From positions 59,907-123,906 of the forward strand of contig NZ_ACCB01000007.1 of assembly GCF_000173735.1 (NCBI RefSeq): a DNA stretch of 64,000 bases, read 5' to 3'. The notes beneath the pieces were generated by a model. The model was not told where the DNA came from. It was given only the letters and a program-made list of their open reading frames with translations, and did not search any database. Shown here piece after piece: positions 48,104 through 57,796 of the stretch. Source of the DNA: Yersinia aldovae ATCC 35236. Its GTDB lineage: Bacteria > Pseudomonadota > Gammaproteobacteria > Enterobacterales > Enterobacteriaceae. Both the position numbers and the translations under genes were made by a program. Positions within the stretch are counted from its first letter, which is position 1, and each line of letters starts with the position of its first letter.

Positions 48104-49402
48104 TTATTTTCCGAACAGGCTGAACAAGATTGCAGAGATGGCAATCAGGCCCATGATTACGACGAATACGTTACTGACATGACCGCTGTATTTGCGCATC
48201 GCAGGGACTTTGTGGATTGCATACATTGGCATCAGGAACAACAGCATCGCGATGATTGGGCCACCCAGTGTTTCGATCATCCCCAGAATACTTGGGTTCA
48301 TTGTCGCAACAATCCAGGTGGTCACCAGCATGAACAGCGCAGTAATGCGGTTCAGTTTATCATGATTGATCTCTTTGCCTTTGCTGCGCAGAGATTTGAT
48401 CATCATGCCATTGAAGCCTTCACGCGCACCCAGGTAGTGGCCCAGGAAAGATTTGGTGATAGCGATAAAGGCAATAACCGGTGCCATGTAGGCAATCATC
48501 GGGGTATTAAAATGGTTAGCCAGGTAAGACAGAATAGAGATGTTCTGGTTTTTCGCTTCCATCAGATCCGCAGGAGACAAGCTCAGTACGCAACTGAAAA
48601 CGAAGAACATAACGGTTACAACCATCATGATATGAGCGAAAGATAAAATGCGGGAACATTTTTTCTCAGCATCCACACCGTATTCTTCACGTTTTGCAAC
48701 AGCGAAGGCGGAGATGATAGGGGAGTGGTTGAACGAGAACACCATTACCGGAATAACCAGCCACAGTGTCATCCACAAGCCGCTGCCTGTACCATTACCA
48801 TCCAGTGATACATGTTCGAAGATTGCGCCAGACCAGTTTGGAATCAGGTACACAGCCAACAGCATCAGTACCGCAACAAACGGGAAGACCAGGATACTCA
48901 TCGCCTTAACGATAGCATGTTCACCAAAACGCACGATGGTCATCAAGCCCACAATCAGGATCAGGGACAAAATAGCGCGTGGTGGTGATGGCAGATGCAT
49001 CTGGTGAGTAATGAAACTATCAACGGTATTGGTAATAGCGACACTATAAACCAATAAAATAGGGTAGATTGCGAAGAAGTAAAGCAGAGTAATCAGTTTA
49101 CCCGCGCCGACACCAAAGTGTTCTTCAACCACTTCGGTAATGTCTTCACCTGCATTTTTACCAGACAGCACAAAGCGGCACAGGCCACGGTGAGCATAAA
49201 AGGTCATTGGAAAAGCAATGATAGCCATAACAATCAGTGGCAGCAGGCCACCGATACCGGCGTTGATCGGCAGGAAGAGAACCCCTGCGCCGATTGCTGT
49301 ACCGTACAGACCCAACATCCACATGGTGTCACTTTTACGCCATGCACTTGCTGAGGTTTTTCCCGTGGAGGCAACTGTGCCCGCAGTTTGAGTAGTGTCC
49401 AT
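48104..49402 (-). CDS. sdaC: Serine/proton symporter SdaC
   Basis: A 432-residue, 11-TM permease of the hydroxy/aromatic amino acid family. It imports L-serine for SdaB. Family features: [67 protein letters not shown], and the C-terminal [22 protein letters not shown]. The ATG at 49402 has GGAG 7 bases upstream; an upstream ATG overlaps that ribosome site. It is first in sdaCB. Confidence 0.95.
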   Translation of the reverse strand: MDTTQTAGTVASTGKTSASAWRKSDTMWMLGLYGTAIGAGVLFLPINAGIGGLLPLIVMAIIAFPMTFYAHRGLCRFVLSGKNAGEDITEVVEEHFGVGAGKLITLLYFFAIYPILLVYSVAITNTVDSFITHQMHLPSPPRAILSLILIVGLMTIVRFGEHAIVKAMSILVFPFVAVLMLLAVYLIPNWSGAIFEHVSLDGNGTGSGLWMTLWLVIPVMVFSFNHSPIISAFAVAKREEYGVDAEKKCSRILSFAHIMMVVTVMFFVFSCVLSLSPADLMEAKNQNISILSYLANHFNTPMIAYMAPVIAFIAITKSFLGHYLGAREGFNGMMIKSLRSKGKEINHDKLNRITALFMLVTTWIVATMNPSILGMIETLGGPIIAMLLFLMPMYAIHKVPAMRKYSGHVSNVFVVIMGLIAISAILFSLFGK

Positions 49403-50518
49403 AAAGATCTCCATTGTGAACACGTTAATTTGAAATTAAGAGCCGAAAGTTAGAAACCTGTCACACATTATTGAGTTGCGCGATCAGGTAAAAAATTCAG
49501 TCAAAACGATTCTTTAAAATGGTGCCCTGGTTATTACTTTAATACGGTAGTCATACTGCTATGTCTAAAGTCCAAGTTTTCTGTCTAACGCTTAAAATTC
49601 ATACTTGGAATTTAAAGTGCAAAATTTAACCGATATTTAGAGAGTGAAATCTCTGCATCGGATATTTTCGTCGTTCTAATACGAGCATTAGTTTTTGCTG
49701 GCGGCAAGATAGCTATTTGTAGTGAAAACTACCGTGATCCTGCTCTCAAATGCTTGATAAACTCGTTTGTCATCTCTTGTTGCGAATTTATGGCTATTTG
49801 TTACGTAAATGTTTTTATCTATTTCTAATGGCAAACATAATTAAAAGGAGTTCCGTGAGTCTGATGAATAAATAAACAGACGATGTGTTGCTCCTGACTT
49901 CTGGAGTGGCAATATATTTTAACTGAGTCATGGGATCTAGTGAAAATATTTTTATTCGTCAATTTATTGATGAAAATCATAAATAAAACAACGGTGATAT
50001 ATGTCAATTAATTGATTTTTAATGGTTTTGTTGGGGTTTTTGGGTTGTCTTTTGCTATTGGAGTTAATGGAAGGAATAATAAATAACCGGCAGTGGTATG
50101 ACCTGATATTATATTCTAATACGTGACTTATGACATGAGCTAGTTTATTTATCATATGAATTCTTGCTACATACATTTTGTATGATAATTAAAGTTGCCG
50201 CATCTGCTTACTCGAATCCGTTAAGATAATGCTAAATGTTAAATTAATTTCGCTTAAATAATGGTTTTTCTGTGCGCTAATTAATCAATGAAATGGTATT
50301 TTGAAATTTAAATGTTAGGAATAATATTTAACCATAATTTACTTATGGTCATTTATTGATGATAACCGCTGCATAAATATAATCCATAATTCACGGGGGA
50401 ATAAGGGCGAAAATTTATCTTTCCAGTGTCTTTATCTAGGATTTTTAGTATTTGTATCAAGGGTGAAGAGTATGGAAGGGGTAAAATACAATAAGCCTAA
50501 CGTAGTGTCGGGAGTCCA
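49403..50518. other. Long AT-rich gene-less region between deoR and sdaC
   Basis: About 1.1 kb of strongly AT-rich sequence with no convincing gene on either strand. The two small minus-strand ORFs near 49.8-50.2 kb have no ribosome site or coding bias. It must carry the sdaC promoter near its left end. A degraded CATCTGCTTACTCGAATCCG near 50201 might be an ERIC relic. Confidence 0.4.
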
Positions 50519-50556
50519 CTGAACGCTGCAAATACGCACACTTTTGTAGCGTTCAG
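50519..50556 (-). terminator. Long hairpin downstream of deoR
   Basis: A 14-bp stem with one G-U pair (50519-50532 with 50543-50556) and 10-base loop lies 27 bases past the deoR stop. There is no T tract, so it may act as an mRNA 3' stabiliser or factor-dependent end. Confidence 0.45.
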
Positions 50557-50582
50557 CCAAGTCTGATCGGCTACTGGCAGGG

Positions 50583-51347
50583 TCAGTAGTTTACTTTTAT
50601 GTCATGTTGCGAAAAGAAATGGGTGAACGCATTATCCGGCTGACGGTCAGTGATTAAGGTATCAAATAGTGTCAATACACCGATACTGGCTGGTTTGACT
50701 TTGCCAAATTTGCTGTGATCAGCGACCAGAACCTTATGCTGAGATTGAGTAATGGCGCGGTGCTTGAGCAATATTTCATCGAAATTAAAACAGGTAGCAC
50801 CATATTCCAGGGAGACGCCCGCTGCTGAGATAAAAGCTATGTTCGGACAGGCGTTGTCCAATTCAGAGTGCTGGCTAAGTGGGGTAAAGATATAGTTATT
50901 GGGCTTGAATTCCCCACCGCACAAGATAACTTTGCAGTTAGGCTTATCTTGTAAAGACAGAAAAGTGTTAAGGGAGTAACAAATAGCAGTAAATGTCAGT
51001 TCTTCATCTATCTCTTCGATAATCAAGGGGATAGTGGTACCACAATCAAAAAAAACCGTGTCATTTTCGGCAATAAGTTGTGCTGCCAGTTGCCCGATAC
51101 GCCGCTTTTCTTCAACCTGTTTGGCCTGTTGATCGGAAACAAAATAGTTATTGGCATTGTTGCTTTTAGGGTCCATTACAACGTAGCCCCCCAACAAAAT
51201 AACCGAACTGGGTTCGGCGCTGAGATCCCGTCTGATAGTCATTTCAGAGATACGCAACAGATTTGCGGCATCTTTCAGGTGGATTTTATCGGCACGCTTC
51301 AAAGCCTGAGTAAGTTTATTGATTCGTTCTGCTCGGCGGGTTTCCAT
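50583..51347 (-). CDS. deoR: Deoxyribose operon repressor DeoR
   Basis: A 254-residue DeoR-family repressor: N-terminal helix-turn-helix (METRRAERINKL to SEMTIRRDL, residues 1-42) and a sugar-phosphate-binding domain with FFDCGTT, SLNTFLSL and DHSKFGKV. Ligand in E. coli is deoxyribose 5-phosphate. The ATG at 51347 matches E. coli METRREER. It is placed downstream of deoC, whose promoter region carries a DeoR operator. Confidence 0.93.
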   Translation of the reverse strand: METRRAERINKLTQALKRADKIHLKDAANLLRISEMTIRRDLSAEPSSVILLGGYVVMDPKSNNANNYFVSDQQAKQVEEKRRIGQLAAQLIAENDTVFFDCGTTIPLIIEEIDEELTFTAICYSLNTFLSLQDKPNCKVILCGGEFKPNNYIFTPLSQHSELDNACPNIAFISAAGVSLEYGATCFNFDEILLKHRAITQSQHKVLVADHSKFGKVKPASIGVLTLFDTLITDRQPDNAFTHFFSQHDIKVNY

Positions 51348-51420
51348 AAGCGATTCCTGACAAATTGTTTTCAACACGATGCCGTATAATTTATTAAAAT
51401 ACAATGTATTGCAATAAATA

Positions 51421-51440
51421 AGCCCGGTGGTTACCGGGCT
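51421..51440 (-). terminator. Intrinsic terminator of deoC
   Basis: An 8-bp GC-rich perfect stem (51421-51428 with 51433-51440, tetraloop) is followed on the minus strand by TATTTATTG. It lies 28 bases after the deoC stop and upstream of deoR. Confidence 0.75.
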
Positions 51441-51468
51441 ACAAAATCATCAGTAAACTATCACGACG

Positions 51469-52140
51469 TTAGTAGCTTGAAGCTGTTGCCTGTTGGCCTG
51501 AAACGATAGCGACGCCTGAGCTGGTACCGATTCGTGTGGCCCCGGCTTTAATCATTGTCTCGGCCGTGGTTCTATCACGTACTGCACCAGAGGCTTTAAC
51601 GCCCATTACCGGGCCAACTGTGGCACGCATCAGTTTGACATGTTCTTCTTTCGCGCCGCCAGTGCTGAAACCAGTTGATGTTTTAACAAAAGCCACATCA
51701 AGCTCACGACACATTTCACACACTTGTACAATCTGCTCATCGCTGAGTAGGCATGTTTCTAATATTACTTTCAGCGGGGTAGCGGCACAATTGTCGCGTA
51801 CTGCCTTAATATCTGCCTTAACGTCGGCGATTTTACCGCTTTTCAACCAGCCTACATTAATCACCATATCGATTTCTTGCGCGCCTGCGTTGATGGCCGC
51901 CTGAGCTTCAAAAACTTTTGCTTCAGTCAGGCTCGCGCCCAGAGGGAAACCAATAACAGAACACACTTTAACCTGACTGTCTGCTAACTGTTGAGCGGCA
52001 ACCGGAACATAGCCCGAGTTAACACATACGGCGTAAAAATGGTTTTGCTTTGCTTCTTCACACAGCTTGATGATTTGCGCTTCCGTGGCGTCCATTGCCA
52101 GTAGGGTGTGGTCAATATAGCTCGCGTAATTAATCGTCAT
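51469..52140 (-). CDS. deoC: Deoxyribose-phosphate aldolase DeoC, short type
   Basis: A 223-residue TIM-barrel aldolase that cleaves 2-deoxyribose 5-phosphate to glyceraldehyde 3-phosphate and acetaldehyde. The Schiff-base lysine is Lys153 in AFVKTSTGF; Lys182 in GVKASGAV and Asp91 complete the site. This is the roughly 220-residue class seen in Bacillus and many others, not the 259-residue E. coli class, yet it ends TASSY, like the SASSY tail whose Tyr aids catalysis in E. coli. A DeoR operator lies 39 bp upstream. Confidence 0.95.
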   Translation of the reverse strand: MTINYASYIDHTLLAMDATEAQIIKLCEEAKQNHFYAVCVNSGYVPVAAQQLADSQVKVCSVIGFPLGASLTEAKVFEAQAAINAGAQEIDMVINVGWLKSGKIADVKADIKAVRDNCAATPLKVILETCLLSDEQIVQVCEMCRELDVAFVKTSTGFSTGGAKEEHVKLMRATVGPVMGVKASGAVRDRTTAETMIKAGATRIGTSSGVAIVSGQQATASSY

Positions 52141-52178
52141 GATGGCTATCCTTTAGTTTATCTGTCAGTCAGTAATAT

Positions 52179-52194
52179 TGTTATGATAGTAACA
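52179..52194 (-). promoter_or_regulatory. DeoR operator of deoC
   Basis: TGTTATGATAGTAACA is a 16-bp site with the same TGTTA-N6-TAACA arms as the E. coli deo operator TGTTAGAATTCTAACA. It lies 39 bp upstream of the deoC start, where the promoter is expected. Confidence 0.85.
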
Positions 52195-52400
52195 TTAAGT
52201 TAATATTACAACATCATCGCGCACGAAATTACACTTTGGATGGCTTATTTTGTTATTATTATGACATTGTCAGTGGGTGAGAAGGTGATTTATAAAAATA
52301 ATGTTGGTTAATTGTTTGATTTTAAAATGTGGGGAGAGAAAGAAGTCTATTGCCGACTTTTAGACGCCATCGGCAATGTGAAATAAGTTACATGCAGATA

Positions 52401-53006
52401 TCAGCCTCGCACCCATCCTTTGCTGATCGGTAGTGCAAAGCTGAAATGATAAAGGCGCTTCATTCCTGTTGCGATACTTTCACCGAATAAGTTCCACAGC
52501 AATTGTGCAAACAGACAACCAACAATCCCTAGCAGGAAAGCACCAACCATATCTAATGGCCAATGAACGCCGAGGTAAATTCGCGACCAGGCAATGGCAA
52601 TCGCTGCAATCATCAGACTGATACCGGACCATAAGTGGTGCCAGAACACGAAAGCCAGAGCAAAGGTAAAGGCCACGGTGCCATGATCACTGGGGAAGGA
52701 GCTGTCAGGGGCGTGATTCAAAAAATTATAGCCAAAACCGACGACAAAAGGCCGATCATGCGGAATAAGCATCCCTATACAGGCGGCTGACAGCATAGAG
52801 AAAGCCAGAGCAATCGCGGCTTTAACAATCACCGCTCGTTGCGCATCCATGCTGTTTTGCGGCCCCCACAACCAAAGTCCGATCAACAAAAGGGGAACAA
52901 TCATGATCAGGTCGCGGGCAATAAATGTTGCCAAAGAAATTATCCACGGTGACGATGCCGGAGTCGCATTGATCATGGAAAAGAAAAAATAATTCATTTG
53001 TTCCAT
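52401..53006 (-). CDS. ybjG: Undecaprenyl-diphosphatase YbjG (BcrC-like), PAP2 superfamily
   Basis: A 201-residue membrane PAP2 phosphatase with about five TM helices. Motifs: HDRPF, SFPSDHGTV and SRIYLGVHWPLDM. It removes phosphate from undecaprenyl diphosphate in the periplasm to recycle the cell-wall lipid carrier. It matches E. coli YbjG from the N-terminus (INATPASSPWIISLA) to the C-terminus (LPISKGWVR). Its ATG overlaps the stop of the upstream PAP2 gene as TAATG, so both are translated together. Confidence 0.9.
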   Translation of the reverse strand: MEQMNYFFFSMINATPASSPWIISLATFIARDLIMIVPLLLIGLWLWGPQNSMDAQRAVIVKAAIALAFSMLSAACIGMLIPHDRPFVVGFGYNFLNHAPDSSFPSDHGTVAFTFALAFVFWHHLWSGISLMIAAIAIAWSRIYLGVHWPLDMVGAFLLGIVGCLFAQLLWNLFGESIATGMKRLYHFSFALPISKGWVRG

Positions 53007-53776
53007 TAACTTGTACCTTTATCGCGATTGTAATAACCGCTAATTATCCCAAACACAGCCAATTGACTGAGCCAAACCCACCAACCTGCCCACAGGTTAT
53101 GAGTAAGAAAATGTGCCCCACGCATGATTTGACCCAACCCCATCAACATGCCAAGGCTTATAGCGGCCAACCAGCACCATGTTGCCAACCGTGGTCGTTC
53201 TGGGTAAAACAGGAAAAATAGTGCCATAACGGCAAAACCGCTGGAGGCATGACCGCCGGGGAAGCAATGCCCCGGCCCTGCGCCGTCCGGTGCCGTTCCC
53301 ATCAATACATAACCAAGGGCTTTACCACCATACTCAACTAAGTCCCATGGGCATGAATGCGCACTGGTGGCTTTTAAAATACCGATAACCAAAGGACCGA
53401 TACCAAACAGCAACATAGTGGTAATCAAACGACTATTACGGCGATAAATACCCCATAACAGCCCTGCTACCGCGGCGCTGATCAGGGTTATCTTCAACAG
53501 CCGATGGTTGAGTAAATCTAACCAGTAATTATGTTCCCACGGGAAGCTTTGGCTGACGGGATCAAACCAATAATTACTGATAAGCCAATCCAGTTGCTCA
53601 TTGCGTGATAGCCATAAAAATAGCAATCCACTGATTATCAGCCCGCAAGCCTGCCAAAAATAGAAGGATAAGGGCAATGAGTAAAGGGAGTTTGTCCTAA
53701 TTATCAGAGCTGTTGAGTCATTATTTAATGTTGGCGTTGCGATATCGGTTTGGCTGGCGGTTTTGCTGGTCTTCAC
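53006..53776 (-). CDS. PAP2 family membrane phosphatase, LpxE/PgpB-like
   Basis: A 256-residue membrane protein with a 35-residue polar N-terminal tail and about six helices. PAP2 motifs: KATSAHSCPWDL, FPGGHASSGF and RGAHFLTHNLWAG. It differs from YbjG by a longer periplasmic loop (APDGAGPGHCFPGG) typical of lipid A or phospholipid phosphatases of the LpxE/YeiU type. The exact lipid substrate is not known. It is translationally coupled to ybjG; E. coli has no such partner here. Confidence 0.8.
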   Translation of the reverse strand: MKTSKTASQTDIATPTLNNDSTALIIRTNSLYSLPLSFYFWQACGLIISGLLFLWLSRNEQLDWLISNYWFDPVSQSFPWEHNYWLDLLNHRLLKITLISAAVAGLLWGIYRRNSRLITTMLLFGIGPLVIGILKATSAHSCPWDLVEYGGKALGYVLMGTAPDGAGPGHCFPGGHASSGFAVMALFFLFYPERPRLATWCWLAAISLGMLMGLGQIMRGAHFLTHNLWAGWWVWLSQLAVFGIISGYYNRDKGTS

Positions 53777-53888
53777 GGTGTAACCTGAAGCGGAAATAGG
53801 GAATGTGCGTACTGTAATAACTCTGTCTTAAGAAAGCCTTAAGGGGAGATAACACAGGGAAAGATGAGCCGAACTCAAATTTCAGGCA

Positions 53889-53970
53889 AGAAAAACCCCG
53901 ATAGTCTTGAACCTAAGAAGGCGGGACTATCGGGCTCCTCAATATGGGGATATCAAAGAAAAGCAGTGGC
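53889..53970 (-). ncRNA. rybB: RybB small RNA
   Basis: An 82-nt RNA starting GCCACTGCTTTTCTTTGATA, identical in the E. coli RybB seed region (the first 19 bases). It continues with CCCCAT and a G-rich segment, and ends in a 10-bp terminator hairpin (53897-53906 with 53925-53934) followed by TTTTTC. The sequence after the seed diverges while the hairpin is kept by compensation. RybB is a sigma-E-induced, Hfq-dependent repressor of outer-membrane protein mRNAs. It lies downstream of ybjL, as in E. coli. Confidence 0.93.
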
Positions 53971-53976
53971 ACTAAT

Positions 53977-54004
53977 TCAGACCCCAGCCCAGTAAGAAAG
54001 TTCT
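53977..54004 (-). promoter_or_regulatory. Sigma-E promoter of rybB
   Basis: On the minus strand AGAACTT (53998-54004) serves as the -35 and TCTGA (53977-53981) as the -10, with a 16-bp spacer. This matches the sigma-E consensus (GGAACTT, TCTGA) and sets transcription start about 6 bases downstream, at the RybB 5' end. Confidence 0.85.
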
Positions 54005-54065
54005 GGTGAAATGAAAAAAGGTTAAAATAATGTTTAGCTTTGCCGCGAATTCCTCTGTTAAAGCG

Positions 54066-55754
54066 CTATCCGAGTATTCCCGGCCAGATAATAACAATTA
54101 GCGAACCGGCCAACGTCAGTAAAACGTTCGCAATGGCGTAGGTCCCCGCGTAGCCTAGTGCGGGAATATTACTGCGGGCGGTATCGCTGATGATATCCAT
54201 CGCGGGCGCACAGGTACGAGCACCCATAATGGCTCCGAAAAGCAGCGCACGGTTCATGCGTAATACATAAGCGCCAAAGATAAAGCAGATAACGACAGGT
54301 ACCAGGCTGACAATCAGACCAGAAATTAGCATTTGCCCACCCACGGCACCGAGGCTGCTATTAATTCCGCCCCCGGCACTCAGCCCGACACCGGCCATAA
54401 AGACCATTAACCCAAACTCTTTCACCATATTCAACGCACCTTGCGGGATATAGCCAAAGGTAGGGTGGTTGGCACGCAAGAACCCCAGCATTATACCGGC
54501 CAACAATAAGCCTGCGGCATTTCCGATACCGAAACTGAAATTACTGAACTGGAAGGTGATTAGGCCAATCATCAATCCTAAAATAAAGAATGCGCAGAAA
54601 GCCAGTAAATCAGTGACCTGACTGTGGATTGAGATAAAACCAATCTTCTCGGCCACACTTTTAACGCGGCGTGCATCACCGCTAACCTGCAACACATCAC
54701 CTTTATTCAATACCACATTGTCATCAATCGGCATTTCAATCTGGCTGCGGATCACCCGATTAAGGAAACAGCCGTGGTCGGTAAGTTTCAAGTGGCTCAG
54801 GCGTTTGCCTACAGCATTGCTATTTTTGACCACAATTTCTTCCGTCACGATGCGCATATCGAGCAGGTCGCGGTCAAAGACTTCTTTGCCATTACGGAAG
54901 CTGGGGTCAAGGCGGGAGTGGGCATCCGGGTAACCGACCAGGGATATCTCATCGCCCACCTGTAACACCGCATCACCGTCTGGGTTGGCCAAAATACCAT
55001 TGCGGCGAATGCGTTCAATATAGCAACCGGTTTGACGATAAATACCTAATTCACGTAAGTTTTTACCATCAGCCCACGCGACGAGTTCCGGCCCCACCCG
55101 ATAGGCACGGATCACCGGTAGATACACTTTGCGCTGGCTGTCCGTATCCAGCCCACGCTCGCGAGCGATTTGTTGGGCACTGGTCGGTAAGTCCTGATGT
55201 TGCAGTTTGGGTAGGTAGCGGGCACCTAAAATCAGGCTGACCAGCCCGATAAGATAGGTCAGCGCGTAACCGAGACTCAGGTTATCCTGCGCATGTTGCA
55301 GTGCCGGATTATTACCAATGGTACTGCGTAAGGTGTCTCCTGCTCCCACCAGAACCGGTGTCGAGGTCATTGATCCTGCCAGCATCCCAGCGGTCAAACC
55401 GATGTCCCAGCCGAATAGTTTGCCCAACCCCAACGCCAGAATCATTGCGCTGCTCACCATCACCAGTGCGAGCATGAGGTAGTTTTTACCGTCGCGGAAA
55501 AAGATAGAGAAGAAGTTAGGCCCGGCTTCGACGCCGACACAAAAGATAAATAGCATGAAGCCCAGATTCAATGCTTCAGTATTGATAGTGAAGTGCTGCT
55601 GCCCAAGCAACAGGGATACCACCAAAACACCAATAGCATTGCCTAATTGGATTGGGCCGAGCCGTAGTTTGCCCAAGCATAACCCCAGAGCTAAAACCAC
55701 GAATAACAGCAAGATATAGTTGCCGTTTAATAAATTTGCGACGTTTATATTCAC
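54066..55754 (-). CDS. ybjL: YbjL, aspartate:alanine exchanger (AAE) family transporter
   Basis: A 562-residue inner-membrane protein: two halves of about five to six TM helices flank two cytosolic RCK/TrkA-C-like domains (around residues 205-290 and 295-380, with [10 protein letters not shown] and GDVLQVSGD). Family motifs: [16 protein letters not shown] and [15 protein letters not shown]. coli YbjL is a predicted transporter of the AAE family; a substrate is not fixed. It is single-gene between rybB and grxA; ybjM, present in E. coli, is absent. Confidence 0.92.
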   Translation of the reverse strand: MNINVANLLNGNYILLLFVVLALGLCLGKLRLGPIQLGNAIGVLVVSLLLGQQHFTINTEALNLGFMLFIFCVGVEAGPNFFSIFFRDGKNYLMLALVMVSSAMILALGLGKLFGWDIGLTAGMLAGSMTSTPVLVGAGDTLRSTIGNNPALQHAQDNLSLGYALTYLIGLVSLILGARYLPKLQHQDLPTSAQQIARERGLDTDSQRKVYLPVIRAYRVGPELVAWADGKNLRELGIYRQTGCYIERIRRNGILANPDGDAVLQVGDEISLVGYPDAHSRLDPSFRNGKEVFDRDLLDMRIVTEEIVVKNSNAVGKRLSHLKLTDHGCFLNRVIRSQIEMPIDDNVVLNKGDVLQVSGDARRVKSVAEKIGFISIHSQVTDLLAFCAFFILGLMIGLITFQFSNFSFGIGNAAGLLLAGIMLGFLRANHPTFGYIPQGALNMVKEFGLMVFMAGVGLSAGGGINSSLGAVGGQMLISGLIVSLVPVVICFIFGAYVLRMNRALLFGAIMGARTCAPAMDIISDTARSNIPALGYAGTYAIANVLLTLAGSLIVIIWPGILG

Positions 55755-55962
55755 AGAGTATGACTTTCTATTAAGCCTGAATGATTCATTGCATATCCGT
55801 TCTGCCAGTTAATAGTAGAACGACACATTTCCTTAAACTCGGAAAGCTTACCGCCATACAATCCATAAATGTAGGCAATAGCACGCTTATTCTAATCGGT
55901 CTGCTGCCAGACAGCCAGTAGTAAGCAGGAAGTTTGGCATCGCCAGAGGGATGTACTTGATT

Positions 55963-56031
55963 ATGGCTTTTCGATGGGGTTATCTGCTATTGATCTGTGC
56001 TGTAGAGGGGCTTTTGTTGGTGGCGATTTAA
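55963..56031 (+). CDS. Candidate 22-residue membrane peptide
   Basis: An ATG opens MAFRWGYLLLICAVEGLLLVAI followed by TAA; the peptide would be a single hydrophobic helix with basic N-terminus, a typical layout of bacterial small membrane proteins. A palindromic terminator (56046-56069) follows 15 bases later. The ribosome site is weak (AGAGGG about 13 bases upstream). No family is recognised. Chance is a real alternative. Confidence 0.3.
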   Translation: MAFRWGYLLLICAVEGLLLVAI

Positions 56032-56045
56032 CGCATCGGTATTTT

Positions 56046-56069
56046 AAAAGGGTGCCTTAGCACCCTTTT
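56046..56069. terminator. Terminator downstream of grxA
   Basis: A 9-bp perfect stem (56046-56054 with 56061-56069, loop CCTTAG) with AAAA/TTTT arms lies about 70 bases after the grxA stop and can function on both strands. Confidence 0.75.
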
Positions 56070-56139
56070 CGGACAAACAGCGATATTATTTCTGATAAAG
56101 TGCATTTGTTTGAGAAAGTAGCGCTGTTTATGGGCCTGA

Positions 56140-56403
56140 TTACTGAAACAGGCTCAGGTTTTCTTTGGCGTAGGCTTCAAAATCAGTGCAGCCGCCAATG
56201 TGCTTCTCATCAACAAAGATTTGAGGCACGGTTTCTACTGGCTTACCGACGGTTTTTTCCAGATCAGCTTTGGTAATGCCTTCGGCGTGAATGTCGATAT
56301 AACGGAATTTAAAATCGTCACGCTCAGTCTCCAGTTTCTCTGCCAGTTCTTTGGCACGGACACAATAAGGACATCCAGGACGCCCGAAAATTACAGCAAA
56401 CAT
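56140..56403 (-). CDS. grxA: Glutaredoxin 1 GrxA
   Basis: An 87-residue thioredoxin-fold reductase with the active site CPYC (Cys11, Cys14) and the glutathione-binding TVPQIFVD and GGCTDFEAY segments. It reduces ribonucleotide reductase and protein disulfides using glutathione. The start at 56403 matches E. coli and has AAGGAG 5 bases upstream; a longer frame to 56475 lacks homology. It is divergent from ybjC. In E. coli OxyR activates it, but I do not identify an OxyR site here. Confidence 0.96.
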   Translation of the reverse strand: MFAVIFGRPGCPYCVRAKELAEKLETERDDFKFRYIDIHAEGITKADLEKTVGKPVETVPQIFVDEKHIGGCTDFEAYAKENLSLFQ

Positions 56404-56628
56404 GTAAAGCTCCTTGATTAATTTGAGGTAATCACTTTGCCAATAAAATGATTTGTGCGTATTACTCACTCTCACTGGGGTCTACTATGCCCGTTGGTGA
56501 CATGAAAAAAAAGTAGGTATCGCCTGTTAATTTGATTAATCCTGCCTATTTGCTTATCGGTACTGTTACAAGTTGTGGGGATTCAATACACTGGATGGAC
56601 GCTTTCGCAGAGCCTATCGGAGGTAAAA

Positions 56629-56946
56629 ATGCGCTCGTTAGGAGATATGCCCCGCACTGTGCTTATTTCAGAAGCCTTGGGGATGCTGTTACTGGTTATT
56701 GCCTATTTGAGTATCAATGATTATTTGTCATTGCCTGGCATAATGGGAACCACAACAGCAGCGATTATAATGATATTTATCGGTATTGCTTTGATGATAC
56801 CGGCCGCAGCGTACATTGTTTGGCGTGTGGTTAGTGGTTTTGGCCCGTTACTGGGGAGCGCCGATAGAATATCGCGGCCCCAGTCGCAGAAAGAAGTCGA
56901 TGCGGATCGGGCTAAAAAAGTCAAACAGTCAGAAAAGAATAATTAG
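56629..56946 (+). CDS. ybjC: YbjC family inner-membrane protein
   Basis: A 105-residue protein with two TM helices (about residues 13-32 and 43-66) and a charged C-terminal tail (EVDADRAKKVKQSEKNN). It matches E. coli YbjC in the MRSLGDMPR-like opening and central LMIPAA helix. The ATG at 56629 has a strong GGAGG 6 bases upstream. In E. coli it leads ybjC-nfsA-rimK-ybjN; here nfsA and rimK are missing and ybjN follows at 95 bases. Function is unknown. Confidence 0.85.
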   Translation: MRSLGDMPRTVLISEALGMLLLVIAYLSINDYLSLPGIMGTTTAAIIMIFIGIALMIPAAAYIVWRVVSGFGPLLGSADRISRPQSQKEVDADRAKKVKQSEKNN

Positions 56947-57041
56947 GGCATTAAATTAGTCGGGATTGAAGTGGCGCTGTTGGCCAATATTCCGTAAGCT
57001 ATGCCACTTTTCGTATTATGAGAATCGTGAGGTAAGTAGTT

Positions 57042-57527
57042 ATGGATTCACTCATCGTCCCGGATTTAGCCTTATTACGGCGTTGGCTGGATCAGCTCGG
57101 TATCTCATTTTTTGAGTGCGACTCCTGTCAGGCGTTGCATCTACCACACATGCAAAATTTTGAAGGTGTGTTTGATGCCAAAGTTGATTTGGTCGATAAC
57201 ATTATCTTGTTCTCTGCACTGGCTGAAATCAGGCCGACAGCACTTATTCCGCTCGTGGCGGATCTTAGCCAAATCAACGCCAGTTCACTGACAGTAAAAG
57301 CATTTATTGATATTCAGGATGATAATCTGCCTAAATTGATCGTCTGTCAGTCATTGACGGTAGAAGTTGGGGTGACATTCGCCCAGTTTGGCTATTTTAT
57401 GCAGCAATGTGAAGAGCAAATCTCGATGATAGTTCTGGAAGCGCGCGCCAACGATTTGCTGTTTATTGGCAACAGTGATGACGATGAATCGCCACAAACC
57501 GCGACAGCCTACCCCATCATCCATTGA
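57042..57527 (+). CDS. ybjN: YbjN family protein
   Basis: A 161-residue soluble protein with a fold like type III secretion chaperones in its E. coli homologue. Conserved stretches: FFECDSCQALHLPHMQNFEGVFDAK, INASSLTVKAF, and SMIVLEA. E. coli YbjN overproduction affects motility, exopolysaccharide and biofilm, but a molecular function is unresolved. Length and sequence follow E. coli (158). Confidence 0.92.
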   Translation: MDSLIVPDLALLRRWLDQLGISFFECDSCQALHLPHMQNFEGVFDAKVDLVDNIILFSALAEIRPTALIPLVADLSQINASSLTVKAFIDIQDDNLPKLIVCQSLTVEVGVTFAQFGYFMQQCEEQISMIVLEARANDLLFIGNSDDDESPQTATAYPIIH

Positions 57528-57796
57528 TACCTCGTTATTAATCAGTCATGTCTCGCGTGAAAAGTGCCGCTGAAACCAGTGGCACACTGCTATTTCCTCG
57601 GTAAACCATAAGATATTCTGCTTTTTACCCTCCTTTGCCAGATATTTGTCGACGTTTATGCCATTAATGGCGCATTACATAGATAGAATATGCATAAAAA
57701 ATCGATAAAAGGCGTTTTTTACCCTAGAGGCTGGTACAGATTGCGAACTGCGGTTATGCTGCTGTTTCTGCAACGGGCATAGTATTCCCCACCAAA

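Noticed and set aside
49424..49480. CRP-like half site upstream of sdaC (TGTGTGACAGG)
   Set aside because: Only one half resembles the consensus; the second half is too weak to claim.
49825..50176. Two small minus-strand ORFs in the deoR-sdaC gap
   Set aside because: They are products of AT-rich sequence, lack ribosome sites, and show no recognisable protein features.
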